64,000 nucleotides of DNA from the NCBI RefSeq assembly GCF_901827185.1, contig NZ_LR594672.1, positions 248,001-312,000 on the forward strand, read 5' to 3'. Below the pieces are notes generated by a model. The model saw only the letters and a list, made by a program, of their open reading frames with translations. It ran no database searches and was not told the DNA's origin. The DNA comes from Variovorax sp. PBL-E5 (GTDB lineage Bacteria; Pseudomonadota; Gammaproteobacteria; Burkholderiales; Burkholderiaceae_C). A program made the translations under genes and the position numbers. Positions within the stretch are counted from its first letter, which is position 1, and the number at the start of each line of letters is the position of its first letter. Shown here piece by piece: positions 17,854-27,101 of the stretch.

Positions 17854-18819
17854 ATGCACGTTCTTCATTCTGTAGCGTGGAGAAGCTGGCGACTTCTCGC
17901 CGCATCAATCCTTGCTTTCAATGCCCTTCATCTCGCGGTAGCACAGCCACGAGGAGGCCAGACCGTTTCGTTTGATGTTACCGAGGCATCCGGGGCCTCA
18001 CGCAAGCTGCAAGGAGTGCTCTACAAACCCACTGGCGCTCCAAAGGGGGCCGTGGTTCTGGTACATGGCTCCTCCGGCTGGACAGACCACCGAGAAGGCC
18101 ACTACGGGCGTGCTCTGAGTGAGCGCGGCTACACCGTCCTTGCCATCGACACGTTTGGGCCGCGGGGAATCTCCAACACTGGAGAAAACCAAAGTCAGCT
18201 GACGACACTGCAGCAAACGCGTGATGCCTTCGCAGCGCGCCGTTTCCTGGTCGAACAATCGCACCTGCCAGCGCGCATAGCCGTCATGGGATTCTCTCGC
18301 GGTGGGCTCGTTGCGCTCTACGCGGCTGACCGAACATACCTGCCAGAGCAGAGCGACCGGTTCGCCGTCGCCATTCCTTTCTATCCGAGCTGCAGTGCCC
18401 GACCGCGAGAGCCCAAGCCAGCAAGCGTGGTCTTCATGGCGCTGGGGGAAAAGGATGACTACACCGGCGTGAAGCCGTGCGAAGAACTTGCCAAGGACTA
18501 TGCGAATGCCGGAGGGAAGATTGAGGTCAAGGTGTACGCCGGAGCCAGTCACGGCTTCGACGGCGACCCAGCCAACACGCGCCTCTTTCGAGCCAGCACG
18601 GTTGAGAACTACATGGAGTGTGCGGTTGTAGTGGAGCCGGATGGTCGGTACGCACTGGGCGGAAAGTACTTTTCCGAAGCGAACTACGAGGAACTACTTG
18701 GCGAGATGAGGAAGGGCTGCATGAAGAAGGGAGCATCTTTCTGGACGAACACAGCGCAGAAAGAAGCGGCGACCCGAGATGTGCTCGAATTCCTAGACGC
18801 GCGGCTCACGGGAAACTAA
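17854..18819 (+). CDS. Secreted dienelactone hydrolase family protein
   Basis: 321 residues with a signal peptide (LLAASILAFNALHLAVAQ). Alpha/beta hydrolase fold: VVLVHGSSGW oxyanion region, nucleophile elbow GFSRGG (Ser), an Asp in GEKDDY, and the catalytic His in GASHGFDGD. The family (DLH/BAAT-like) hydrolyses esters or lactones. The export signal places it in the periplasm, so it is not a classical cytoplasmic dienelactone hydrolase. It is a single-gene unit; substrate unknown. Confidence 0.82.
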   Translation: MHVLHSVAWRSWRLLAASILAFNALHLAVAQPRGGQTVSFDVTEASGASRKLQGVLYKPTGAPKGAVVLVHGSSGWTDHREGHYGRALSERGYTVLAIDTFGPRGISNTGENQSQLTTLQQTRDAFAARRFLVEQSHLPARIAVMGFSRGGLVALYAADRTYLPEQSDRFAVAIPFYPSCSARPREPKPASVVFMALGEKDDYTGVKPCEELAKDYANAGGKIEVKVYAGASHGFDGDPANTRLFRASTVENYMECAVVVEPDGRYALGGKYFSEANYEELLGEMRKGCMKKGASFWTNTAQKEAATRDVLEFLDARLTGN

Positions 18820-19254
18820 CTAGCACGGTCCCAGGTCGGCCTTCGAGGCCTCGGATGGCAGTCTTGTGGGCTCCGGCTTGCCCTTGAAGGTCACCACACG
18901 CGGAACCATGAACTTCCCGCAGTGCCCACAACTTTCCTTGTCGTCGGGTGCAGGGGCTCTACGGTCGGCGAACGAGACAACTTCTTATGCTCCCACTCAA
19001 AGTGTGAAGCTCATTCTGGTAACCGAGTGCGGGGGATTCAGGTCCCATTTGTAAGGGAGGTGAAGTCTCACGTCCTGGGCCTCGTGGCCTCAGTGCCCAT
19101 AGACGGAATGTGATTGAACGCGGGCCCCTTTCCGATGGTGCGGGCCCAGAGGCAAGGCCATAGACCGCGCTGCCGGGGAACTCAAGTCGAACGCCTTAGC
19201 TCCGGCGCTGCGCCGTTTCCTCCGCTGCTTCCCCCGTTGGCCGGGGGGCTCTTT
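18820..19254. other. Intergenic region
   Basis: 435 bp between convergent genes. Two overlapping short frames around 18866-19113 contain Cys residues but have no start signals. A GC-rich hairpin followed by CTCTTTT (about 19231-19255) may act as a plus-strand terminator. Confidence 0.4.
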
Positions 19255-20310
19255 TCATGTCTCGGTTCGCCCCATCGGCCCAAGCGCGTCACGCCGGCTA
19301 TCCACAGGAGCGGAGCTCCGCTGCTGCGAGTACTTGTCCAGTCCCCAGTACAGAAGGAACGAGACCGCCACGACTGCCGCCAAGTAGAGGGTCGGAGATT
19401 CGAGCGAAGCGCGCTTCAGCAGATAAAACACTGGGATGTGGGCCACGTACATCGGGTAGGAAATGTCGCCAAGCAGTCGCAGCGTTGCCGAGCCACCTGC
19501 TCCCACCCCAGGGTACGTCGTGAACCGTCTGAACGTCCACAGTACAACGACCAACGTGAATGCCTGCAAGGCGAAATGGTCGATGCCGCTGTTGAGGAAG
19601 TCATCGATGTGGCCACGCTTCCAGCTGGAGGCAAACTGGATGGCAGTGGCGAGCACGATGTGCAGCGCGAACATCCAGCCAACTTCCTTCAGGATGGGAA
19701 CGGAATTCTCCGGCTCTCGAGCAAGCCGAAGGCCGGCTAGCCAGATGAAGGAGAGCAACAACAGATTCAGGCCGTAGCCCACCCCAGAAAAGTAGTTCCA
19801 GTGGAAGAGGGTTCGCCCGCAGGTGTATGCCAGGTAGGCTGCGAATGAGGCTGCCGTCAAGGCACGCAACGTGGACGGGCGGAGCTTGAAGAGCAAAGGG
19901 GTCAGACAGTAGAGCCAGACCTCCAGAGCCAAGGTCCAGGCTGGCCCAACAAAGGAGTCGCTGGTCAGAATCTGATTCAAGAACAGGACGTTGACCAAGA
20001 CAAGCCAAGCCGACGGGAACGTGTCGTGCTCAAGCGCGAAGACGCCACACGTCAGTACGACTGCCGCAAGGTAAACCGGATAGATACGCAGCGCCCGGCG
20101 CCAGAGGAACCCCGCTGGCTCCTTCGCGTACGACGCTCCGATGGAGTAGCCGCTGATGAGGAGGAAACCGAGTATCGCCTCGAAGGCACCGAACTTTGGG
20201 ATGAAATCCCAGGTGCCGAGGGCCACGAAGTCGGGCAAATGATTCACTGCGACGACGAACGCCAGCACGAATCTCAGCCCTGCGAGGGCGCTCCACTTTT
20301 GGATTTGCAT
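19255..20310 (-). CDS. Acyltransferase 3 family membrane protein (paralogue)
   Basis: 351 residues. The start MQIQKW at 20310 is chosen by alignment with the paralogue at 3926-4975 (MQIDKW); the frame extends to 20367. It has about ten hydrophobic helices, GLRFVLAFVVAVNHL and LRIYPVYL as in the family. The two copies share long identical stretches (for example SFVGPAW and CGRTLFHWNY) and diverge only at the C-terminus, so they are recent paralogues. Role: acyl transfer to an envelope glycan, substrate unknown. Confidence 0.85.
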   Translation of the reverse strand: MQIQKWSALAGLRFVLAFVVAVNHLPDFVALGTWDFIPKFGAFEAILGFLLISGYSIGASYAKEPAGFLWRRALRIYPVYLAAVVLTCGVFALEHDTFPSAWLVLVNVLFLNQILTSDSFVGPAWTLALEVWLYCLTPLLFKLRPSTLRALTAASFAAYLAYTCGRTLFHWNYFSGVGYGLNLLLLSFIWLAGLRLAREPENSVPILKEVGWMFALHIVLATAIQFASSWKRGHIDDFLNSGIDHFALQAFTLVVVLWTFRRFTTYPGVGAGGSATLRLLGDISYPMYVAHIPVFYLLKRASLESPTLYLAAVVAVSFLLYWGLDKYSQQRSSAPVDSRRDALGPMGRTET

Positions 20311-20342
20311 TTTGTCGGATGAATGTTGATGGGTTTGCGGGC

Positions 20343-20996
20343 TCAGCAATGCGACTGCCATCGCCAACTGCGCGCCTGCGAACCCACCACGAAGGGGTAA
20401 CGGGAGGGGTCATCGCCTCGGGCCCACCGGTCCTTCAAACGGCCTAGCAGCGCCGCCAGACCACCTTGCTTGGCTGCGTAAGCCAGATGCTTGCGGTAGA
20501 GCTCGCGCTCCATGGCCAGCACCATCCGCAGGGAAGAGATGTTCTCCTCTGTGTACGCCCACACGCCGTGGACAACGAAGTTTCCGGGGCGGCTCGCGTC
20601 AGGCCTGGGTCGAGCTTCAATGTCCGTAGCTCCAATGCTCCTCAGGAACTCGACGCGCGCCGCTGCGACCATCAACCCGTCGCCGTGCATCTCGAGTTCC
20701 CGACTCAGCGCGAAGTGCACAGCCTGAATAGCCGGGAAGCGCTCGGCCAGGAACATGGTCACCTCGGCCAGCAATAGAGGTGCGAAGTTGCGAACTTCCC
20801 TTCTTGAAGACGGCGAGGGCACAAAGCGGCCGACGCGAACCTCAGACCTGTCGGGGCTAGCCTCGACAGGCTCCACTGTGCCCAGCAGGCGGGCACCCTC
20901 ATAGACGAACATCGGCTCGCCCAACTCGTACCTCGACAGGCCTGGGCCCGAGAGGTGGAGTTGATGAGGCGGGGAGGGCGGTGCCATTGATTTCAT
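20343..20996 (-). CDS. Hypothetical protein, possibly acetyltransferase-like
   Basis: 217 residues from the ATG at 20996, which has AGGGAG at good spacing. The frame is open to 21227, but that part overlaps the neighbouring gene. The stretch VAAARVEFLRSIGATDIEA looks like the helix-plus-GF region of GNAT acetyltransferases, but the usual acetyl-CoA loop is not evident. It lies 17 bp after the 21014 gene on the same strand, so the two are probably one operon. Confidence 0.55.
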   Translation of the reverse strand: MKSMAPPSPPHQLHLSGPGLSRYELGEPMFVYEGARLLGTVEPVEASPDRSEVRVGRFVPSPSSRREVRNFAPLLLAEVTMFLAERFPAIQAVHFALSRELEMHGDGLMVAAARVEFLRSIGATDIEARPRPDASRPGNFVVHGVWAYTEENISSLRMVLAMERELYRKHLAYAAKQGGLAALLGRLKDRWARGDDPSRYPFVVGSQARSWRWQSHC

Positions 20997-21013
20997 GCTT
21001 TCTCGCTCCCTCA

Positions 21014-21433
21014 TCAATGAAGCGTTAGCCCGCAGTACGTCAAGCTCGTCGCCTGCGCCTTCGCGTTCAGGCGCAACAGCTTTCGGCCCCTGCCTTGTCG
21101 CGCGTCGGAGAGGCTGCGGTCGCGCAGCACCTTGCGGAAGCGGTAGCCGACGGTGACGACCTGGCCATGAGCGACGACCGCGTACGCGGAGCGGGTCTCG
21201 CTTGCGAGGCGCAGCGCCTCGGCACATTCATTGCGGGCAATCTGGCGCAAGGCGCTGCTGTCCAGGGTGACCACCTCAGCTCCGAGGTGGTCATGGGAGT
21301 AGTGGCCGTACCGCAGCAGACAATCGAGCAGGAGGCTGTTCATCCCGCGCTGCTGGACGCGCAGGGATGCGTGGGCGCTGAGAGTGGCCGCGACGCCCTC
21401 GGTTTGCGTGGAAAAGTGCATCGAACCTGACAT
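21014..21433 (-). CDS. Hypothetical protein, DUF4258-like
   Basis: 139 residues. The start at 21433 (MSGSMHF) has AGAGGAG upstream; the frame reaches 21478. The core has AHASLRVQQRGM near the N-terminus and VVTVGYRFRKVLRD near the end, the H-x-x-x-R...RG and TVGYR pattern of DUF4258-type small proteins. DUF4258 proteins are sometimes linked to RelE-like toxins. It is divergent from the WYL regulator at 21540 across 106 bp, so that regulator may control it. Confidence 0.6.
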   Translation of the reverse strand: MSGSMHFSTQTEGVAATLSAHASLRVQQRGMNSLLLDCLLRYGHYSHDHLGAEVVTLDSSALRQIARNECAEALRLASETRSAYAVVAHGQVVTVGYRFRKVLRDRSLSDARQGRGRKLLRLNAKAQATSLTYCGLTLH

Positions 21434-21539
21434 CACGAACTCCTCTTTTTGTTTGCAATGCAGGTAGTATTTGCACAAGGGTGGCTCATAGCGTGAGCCA
21501 CTGATACCAAAGAGTTACTCCCCAGCCGCCACAAGCCCC

Positions 21540-22517
21540 ATGGACCGGACCGAGCGCTTCTACAAAATCGATTCCTTGCTCCAGCGGGGAAGGCCGGTGC
21601 CCATCGCCAGGATGCTGGAGGAACTGGAGGTCTCCCGGGCCACCTTCAAGCGCGACATCGAATACATGCGCGACCGTCTCCAAGCGCCCATTGAGTGGGA
21701 CCGAGATGCCGGTGGCTACGTGTACGCCGGGGCCGGGCCGGGCCTGGAAAGGCAAGAACTCCCGGGGATGTGGTTCAACTCGAGTGAGGCGTATGCGTTG
21801 CTGATGATGCAAGCGCTGCTGTCGGAGATGCAGCCAGGGTTGCTGGGCTCACATATAGAGCCTCTGCGGGCGCGACTGCGCGCCGTCATCGAGACAGGAC
21901 AGCACGCCGCTTCCGACGTCGAGGGCCGCGTGCGCCTGATAACCACCGGCGCGCGGGCCGTGCCAGACAAGCACTTCGAAGTCGTGGCCGCTGCCTTGTT
22001 ACGCGGCGAACGTCTTAAGTTGAAATATTTTGCCAAGGGGCGTGGCGAAAGCAGCGAGCGTGAGGTGTCGCCCCAGATGCTCTTGCACTACCGCTCGAAC
22101 TGGCTTCTCTGCGCATACTGTCATGTTCGCAACGGCTTGCGGTCGTTCGCGATGGATTCGATGGAGGCCGTAGAGGTTCTCGCTCGCCCTGCAGGGAAGG
22201 TGCCGAACAAGGTGCTTGCCTCGTTCATTGGCGAGGGCTACGGCATTTTCAGCGGCAGCCAACTCACCTGGGCAAAGCTGCGCTTCAGCGCCGAGCGCGC
22301 CCGCTGGGTGTCGCGCGAGAGCTGGCACCCGAAGCAACGCATGACGCGCGACGCCCAGGACCGCTTAGTGCTGGAGGTCCCGTATGCCGATGCACGGGAG
22401 TTGACGATGGACATCCTGCGCCACGGGCCTCATGTCGAGGTCTTGGAGCCGCCGACCTTGCGTGCGCAGGTGGCGCAAGAGTTAGCTCGGGCGATGGAGC
22501 AATACCAAGCCGCTTAA
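21540..22517 (+). CDS. WYL-domain transcriptional regulator (YafY type)
   Basis: 325 residues: an HTH_11-type winged helix (residues 5-60, with VSRATFKRDIEYMRD as recognition helix), a WYL domain (about 145-220) and a WCX C-terminal region (about 245-320). The signature position reads SNWLLCAYC, W-L-L instead of W-Y-L. WYL domains sense nucleic-acid or nucleotide ligands and often control stress or defence genes. The divergent partner is the DUF4258-like gene. Confidence 0.88.
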   Translation: MDRTERFYKIDSLLQRGRPVPIARMLEELEVSRATFKRDIEYMRDRLQAPIEWDRDAGGYVYAGAGPGLERQELPGMWFNSSEAYALLMMQALLSEMQPGLLGSHIEPLRARLRAVIETGQHAASDVEGRVRLITTGARAVPDKHFEVVAAALLRGERLKLKYFAKGRGESSEREVSPQMLLHYRSNWLLCAYCHVRNGLRSFAMDSMEAVEVLARPAGKVPNKVLASFIGEGYGIFSGSQLTWAKLRFSAERARWVSRESWHPKQRMTRDAQDRLVLEVPYADARELTMDILRHGPHVEVLEPPTLRAQVAQELARAMEQYQAA

Positions 22518-22778
22518 AGGGGTGCATCGGACACCTGTTTGCGGGCCACTGGTCGCTCGTGAGCACTGCCCCGAAGCCGGACCAGCGAACCCCTAATCGA
22601 GCTCAGGTCCGGAACCTAGCGACGGCCTCAATCGGCGGGTCGAGCGCGGCTTCTGCAGTGTGTGCCCACTGACCACGTGACACGCAATCGGCGCGATACG
22701 CGCTTCCGTCCATGGCAGGACATCAAGCCCGGTTCCAGTTACGATTGCCGGCGGGTGCCACCGACAAACCAAAGAAAA

Positions 22779-23357
22779 ATGAACAAACTCGCAGCCTGCG
22801 CCATGCTCGCGGCCACGACGATTCAAGCGCAGACACTGCCGAGCGACGTGGACGAGCGTGGCAGCTACCACGAGGCGCATGTCTACCACGTCATGTTCCG
22901 CACAGAGGCGGATGCCAAAGAAGTAGCGTCGCTCCGAACTGTCCCCAAGGAGCGTTTGCTGCCAGCCTTCAAGGTGGCGGCTGTCGCCAAGAGCATCGAC
23001 CCAGGCTCGCGCCAAGCGGGCGGAGACCTCGGGGTGATTAAAGAGGGCACGATGGTGCGCCCTTTCGAAGCAGCGGCCTTCGCTACCGCGCCTGGCCACA
23101 TGAGCGGTCCGGTCCAAACGGAGTTTGGCTGGCACTTGGTGTACGTTGCGTCGGCGAAATCGACCCCCGTCGCGCAGGTCTGTGCCCAAACTCTCAAGGC
23201 CCAGCTGAGGGCGACGCCGGGACTGCCTGCGAACGTGATTGAGCTCACGAAGAGCTACAAGCCAGGGATGCCGGGCTTTGAGGGCAAGGTGGCGCGGTTA
23301 CTCGGTCCGCTCTGGGCCTCCCCTCAAGAACATGGATGGAAATCTCACCTTTCTTAA
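22779..23357 (+). CDS. Parvulin-type peptidylprolyl isomerase, probably frameshifted at the C-terminus
   Basis: 192 residues from MNKLAACAMLAATTIQAQ, a signal peptide. The isomerase core covers about residues 30-135: YHVMFRTEADA, then SRQAGGDLGVIKEGTMVRPF and GPVQTEFGWHLVYV. These match the conserved G-D-L-G and FG-[WY]-H of PpiC/parvulin domains. It should act on periplasmic proteins. After residue about 180 the reading frame probably shifts, because the 23332-23655 frame continues with protein-like sequence. Confidence 0.75.
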   Translation: MNKLAACAMLAATTIQAQTLPSDVDERGSYHEAHVYHVMFRTEADAKEVASLRTVPKERLLPAFKVAAVAKSIDPGSRQAGGDLGVIKEGTMVRPFEAAAFATAPGHMSGPVQTEFGWHLVYVASAKSTPVAQVCAQTLKAQLRATPGLPANVIELTKSYKPGMPGFEGKVARLLGPLWASPQEHGWKSHLS

Positions 23358-23655
23358 GGTGGGGTCCACCGATGCGTCTGGCAACACGGAGGTCCTGCAG
23401 CACACGGAGTACCCGTACGCACGCCTGAACACTTCGCCCCTGGCATGCAAACGGTCGGAGCGAACCAGATACCTGGTGAACTGCAAACAGGGCATTGTCC
23501 AATTTCATTCGGCTGAAGAGCAGGCGCTCCGAGGTGGTCAAGGACTCATTGTCAATCGACGGCCCTCAATCGCCGGCGCTATCGACAAGGCAGAGTACGG
23601 CGGGTTCTACCGGCAGCTGCGCGCCCTTGCTTGCAGGCCGGAGCTCAAGACCTAA
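23332..23655 (+). pseudogene. Surface-adhesin-E-like C-terminal part, detached by frameshift
   Basis: 107 codons in the plus-one frame. The pattern RTRYLVNCKQG, then GQGLIVNR and a final LRALAC matches the C-terminal layout of surface-adhesin protein E-like domains (Tyr-x-x-x-Cys, Gly-x-Gly, terminal Cys). It has no ribosome binding site at the ATG 23332 and no signal peptide. It is therefore best read as the tail of the isomerase gene, separated by an indel near 23310-23330, though two separate genes remain possible. Confidence 0.5.
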
Positions 23656-23774
23656 GATATGAGGAGGCCCGATTTTCCATCGTGGCGCCACGGCAAGCCT
23701 TCTCGTAGGGGCTTCCTGCATTCGGGCCAGAAGCAGACGGTCAGCCCCTGTCGCCAATCCTTGAGAATCCGTCC

Positions 23775-24170
23775 ATGTATGCCTTAGAAATCTCCATCAA
23801 CGGACGAGACGCTGTCACCGGCGGCGCAACCGACCTGTGCGTGCTCTCTGCCATCATCACCCTGACAGGGAAGCTGGGCCCTGAGGCTGCACCGCCGCGG
23901 GATGATGGAAGCGTCGACATGGACTTGCGTCTTGGAGGACTGACGGCACGCGCGGACGGGGCCGCCGACGAACACTTGGATTGGTTACGAGCGAATTTGA
24001 AGGCTGGGGATGTGGTGAGCATCCGCGTCGTCGAGACAGCCACTGCCGACCCTGTAATTTCTGGGCATGAGGCTGAGCGCGTCGCAGACGATGAAAGGGC
24101 CTATTTCGAGCATTGCAGGAAGGCATATCTTGAGATGCGTGAGAAGTATGAGCCGACCTCCGCGGCTTAG
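23775..24170 (+). CDS. Hypothetical protein
   Basis: 131 residues, acidic and soluble. The N-terminus MYALEISINGRDAVTGG is beta-rich, and the C-terminus (DDERAYFEHCRKAYLEMREK) is a charged helix. No known motif. It resembles the small cytoplasmic proteins often placed next to secretion or contact-dependent systems, but nothing of that kind is adjacent here. Confidence 0.6.
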   Translation: MYALEISINGRDAVTGGATDLCVLSAIITLTGKLGPEAAPPRDDGSVDMDLRLGGLTARADGAADEHLDWLRANLKAGDVVSIRVVETATADPVISGHEAERVADDERAYFEHCRKAYLEMREKYEPTSAA

Positions 24171-24266
24171 GGCGTGTGGGTGTGAGACGCTGCCAACCGC
24201 CGCGCCGGCCAAAAAGACGGTCGTTTCGGGCCTCCACTTCTCAGCGTCGATGTAGGATTCCCTTCG

Positions 24267-24995
24267 ATGTCCGACGACTCTCTCGCAACGTTTACCCGCC
24301 GGCTGTCGGCCGAGTGGCTACCCGCCTATTGCAATTACTCAGCCCGGCAGTATTCGCCGGCGGGGTACAAGGCGATATCCAATAAGGTGACGACAGCTGA
24401 TGCCAGGGGCTTCCTCCGCGCGCTGGATAGCGGCATCGTGGTGCACGGGAAACGTGGCGGATACCGACTGCCCCACGGCAAGACCGAGGAAGTGATTTTC
24501 TGGGAGGGTTCCAGAGACGCCGTCCCGAGGAGCATCACGCCTTGGCTGGAACCGGTCATTGCCATTAGCTCGGTGGCACGCCTCCATTTCGAACTTGGAT
24601 GGCCCGTGACCTGCTTGGCACTGCAGTCGGCCAAGTGGGAATTCGACCTGACCGCGTCTCTTCCCGGCAACCTGGAGACGGAGTACATCGCCGGCGAGGT
24701 CAAGAAGACCGAGAAGGAACTCGACGCGCTCATCGAGCATATGCTCAACCTGGCTCCCCAGTCCGAGGTGGATGAGAAGTCCCTGACGGGCCCGAAGCTG
24801 AACGCCTACCGGAAGTTGAATCGTCGTCGCGCACCGTTCTTTTGGGCCGTGGGACCGGGGGGTGTCAGCCACGCATTTGCTGTCGTGCACTCACCCGAGT
24901 TGAAGATATTCTTCACCCATGTGCCGCTAGACCGGCTGGCCTGCCCAGGTAGCGTTGAGCCGGCACGCTCTGAGACGGACGCGACCGGCTGGTAG
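24267..24995 (+). CDS. Hypothetical protein, possibly nuclease-like
   Basis: 242 residues. The segment KWEFDLTASLPG, then EYIAGEVKKTEKELDAL (about residues 115-150), has the D...ExK spacing of PD-(D/E)XK nucleases (Asp, then Glu-Val-Lys). No other supporting motif is visible. There is no signal peptide or membrane segment, and it is not in an obvious operon. Confidence 0.55.
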   Translation: MSDDSLATFTRRLSAEWLPAYCNYSARQYSPAGYKAISNKVTTADARGFLRALDSGIVVHGKRGGYRLPHGKTEEVIFWEGSRDAVPRSITPWLEPVIAISSVARLHFELGWPVTCLALQSAKWEFDLTASLPGNLETEYIAGEVKKTEKELDALIEHMLNLAPQSEVDEKSLTGPKLNAYRKLNRRRAPFFWAVGPGGVSHAFAVVHSPELKIFFTHVPLDRLACPGSVEPARSETDATGW

Positions 24996-25280
24996 AGCTC
25001 TACAAGACTACTCAACGCTCGCGTTGCGGCCAATACCGGAAGTTCGTCACGACCCTCCAGTTCCGCTAGCGTTGCCTTGATTGAAGGCCTATTGACCGTG
25101 GCGCGGTCGATAAAGGCCTCCACACGAACGAAAACGTGGCCCATCGCGGGGGGCGCCGAACTCCCTTCTCGAGGGTTTCACGTGAAGTTCACCGGGAACG
25201 CACGGTGCGGCTCTAACGTAGCGCGTGCATTCGGTGTGAAGTGCAAGACTGGGGAGATTCTGCTTGTGACCCGTTCGACG

Positions 25281-26412
25281 ATGAAGCTCGCTGTGCCGCT
25301 GTTGCTGACCTTGACCGTTGCAGGGGCGGCGGCAGGTTCGTTGTTGGAAACCAAAGGTCCAGTGCTCGCCGGTTCTGTAACTCGACCTGAGTGCAAAGAG
25401 GCGCTCGTCATTGCCCAAGCAGCGTTCGCATCGGACTCGCCTCGTCTCTACGCTCCCTTCTTGCTGCCGTCCGTCCTGTCGAGCGAACTGGTGTTGGGAG
25501 CGTCAGAACTCGACCTCTCTGGCGGCGACGCGCTTCAGGTCGATGAGACGATGTTTGAGAAGCACCGTACACCGGATAGCACCATCGCCAGAGCCGTGTA
25601 TTGGCAGCGGCATGGAGAACATGGGCACCGCTTGATTGTGCAAGAAACTCCGCGCGGGTGGCGCGGAGATGCATATTCCGCCTTCATCACGCCCGATGAG
25701 CAGACTGTTGGCGACTTCGTTGCGCGTCTTGGCCAACCCGCGCAGCGGGGGTCGAACGGCGAGATTCTCTCGGGCGTGTGGAGGCCCCCCCCTGGTATTC
25801 AGGCACGGCGCATCAGGGGCACTCTGGCTCATCGATGTGGGGCAGCCTTTTGTCTTTCTCGCAGCTTGGTCTGTGTATGCGCTCGAACGCGGTCCTAGCC
25901 CAAGTTGCCGAATTGACTTCCGGCCGGCGTCTGCAAAAGATGCGAGTGCGCTGCTCCCTGAGCCGACAGCCGCTCTCGTGCGCCTGCTGGATAAGGCAAT
26001 CGGGTCCGGTGCGGGCGAAGGTACGCAGCAACCAACGGCGTGGATACAGGTGGACGTTCAGCACACGCTGGCGAACGCCGCGCTGCGTCCGTGGGCGGTT
26101 CAGCAACCGTTCAACTCGAGGAGCGAGGTGGATTCCGGGCTGGCCGAGTGGGCAGGCAAGGATACGTATAACCGTCAATTGTTCCAAGCGTTTGGGATGA
26201 AGTATCCGGCTGCAGAGAGGGCGCTTGCGGCTCACTATCGGCACCGCTTTCACCTGGGGCGGAGCCAATCAAAGCGGATGGCGGCGTACTCGTTGGACGT
26301 CGCATTTCGCTCTCATTTCACGTTTCCTAAGGAAAATACTAATACTCCAGGGGGGAACCCTGCGCCGGCGAACCCCTGGCACAGTTTCAATCCACCTCGT
26401 GACGGCTGGTGA
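25281..26412 (+). pseudogene. Secreted hypothetical protein, frameshifted at a C8 run
   Basis: The signal-peptide start MKLAVPLLLTLTVAGAAAG at 25281 leads into a protein-like frame that runs to about 25790 (SNGEILSGVW). There a run of eight C (25785-25792) puts the rest out of frame. The next frame continues in good coding sequence (GALWLIDVGQPFVFLAAWSV) to the stop at 26412. Removing one C restores about 376 residues. It is either a sequencing error at the homopolymer or a real inactivating or phase-variable tract. Function unknown. Confidence 0.65.
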
Positions 26413-26541
26413 CCTCCATAGGCAGAATGTGGGCCATCAGGGACAGTCAAGCGCGACGTCCGAAGCGCGTGCGCTCTGTCCTGAGGCCGGTCACGATTGC
26501 GCCTGCACTACGTACAGGCAGCCTGCCACTTTCGACTACCG

Positions 26542-26898
26542 ATGCCTTCAATTGACCACGTCGAGGAGCACCTGCCAGGACTGCAACTCGCCTTCTTCGA
26601 GATTGTCTGGCCTGCGTTCGATTGGCTTGGAGCAATCGGTCTGCGCCCCGAGCCAGGCCATGTAGTGTCGGTGCAGCTACGGGCCTCAGAGCTTCCGACT
26701 AAAGGTGACCTCGATGACTGTAAACGGCTCCTTCGAGACGTTCTAGACGCGGCGTTCGCCGGTGTGAAGGTCAAAATCCACATCACCAAAGACAAACCTG
26801 GGGCAGAAGTTAAGGGTTGGTACCTCGGTATGTCGCCGGACCTTTTTAAAGTCATCGCGAGTTCGCATGCACCTTGGCGTCTTGAGCGCGGTCGATAG
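26542..26898 (+). CDS. Hypothetical protein
   Basis: 118 residues from the ATG at 26542 (MPSIDHVEEHLPG). Amphipathic and soluble. The C-terminal half reads KVKIHITKDKPGAEVKGWYL, a likely beta hairpin. No recognised family and no clear ribosome binding site. It stands alone. Confidence 0.5.
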   Translation: MPSIDHVEEHLPGLQLAFFEIVWPAFDWLGAIGLRPEPGHVVSVQLRASELPTKGDLDDCKRLLRDVLDAAFAGVKVKIHITKDKPGAEVKGWYLGMSPDLFKVIASSHAPWRLERGR

Positions 26899-27101
26899 CC
26901 TTAGCGGCGCCTGGAGGCCTTTGATATCGGTCCGCAGCCGTCCGAAGCCTTCGTTCTTGATGGCGTCTCAATTCCAGTTCAACTGAACTGCAACAAAACG
27001 CGCCTCTTCCAGTTGGCTTTCGATGCCGTCCGGGTTACATTTTGCTGACATAAATCGGCTGCGCGAACCGTGCGCGGCCACGAACGAGGAGCGCCGTAGC
27101 A

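Noticed and set aside
18866..19113. Two overlapping short frames with Cys residues
   Set aside because: No start signals, and neither frame is clearly better; left as intergenic.
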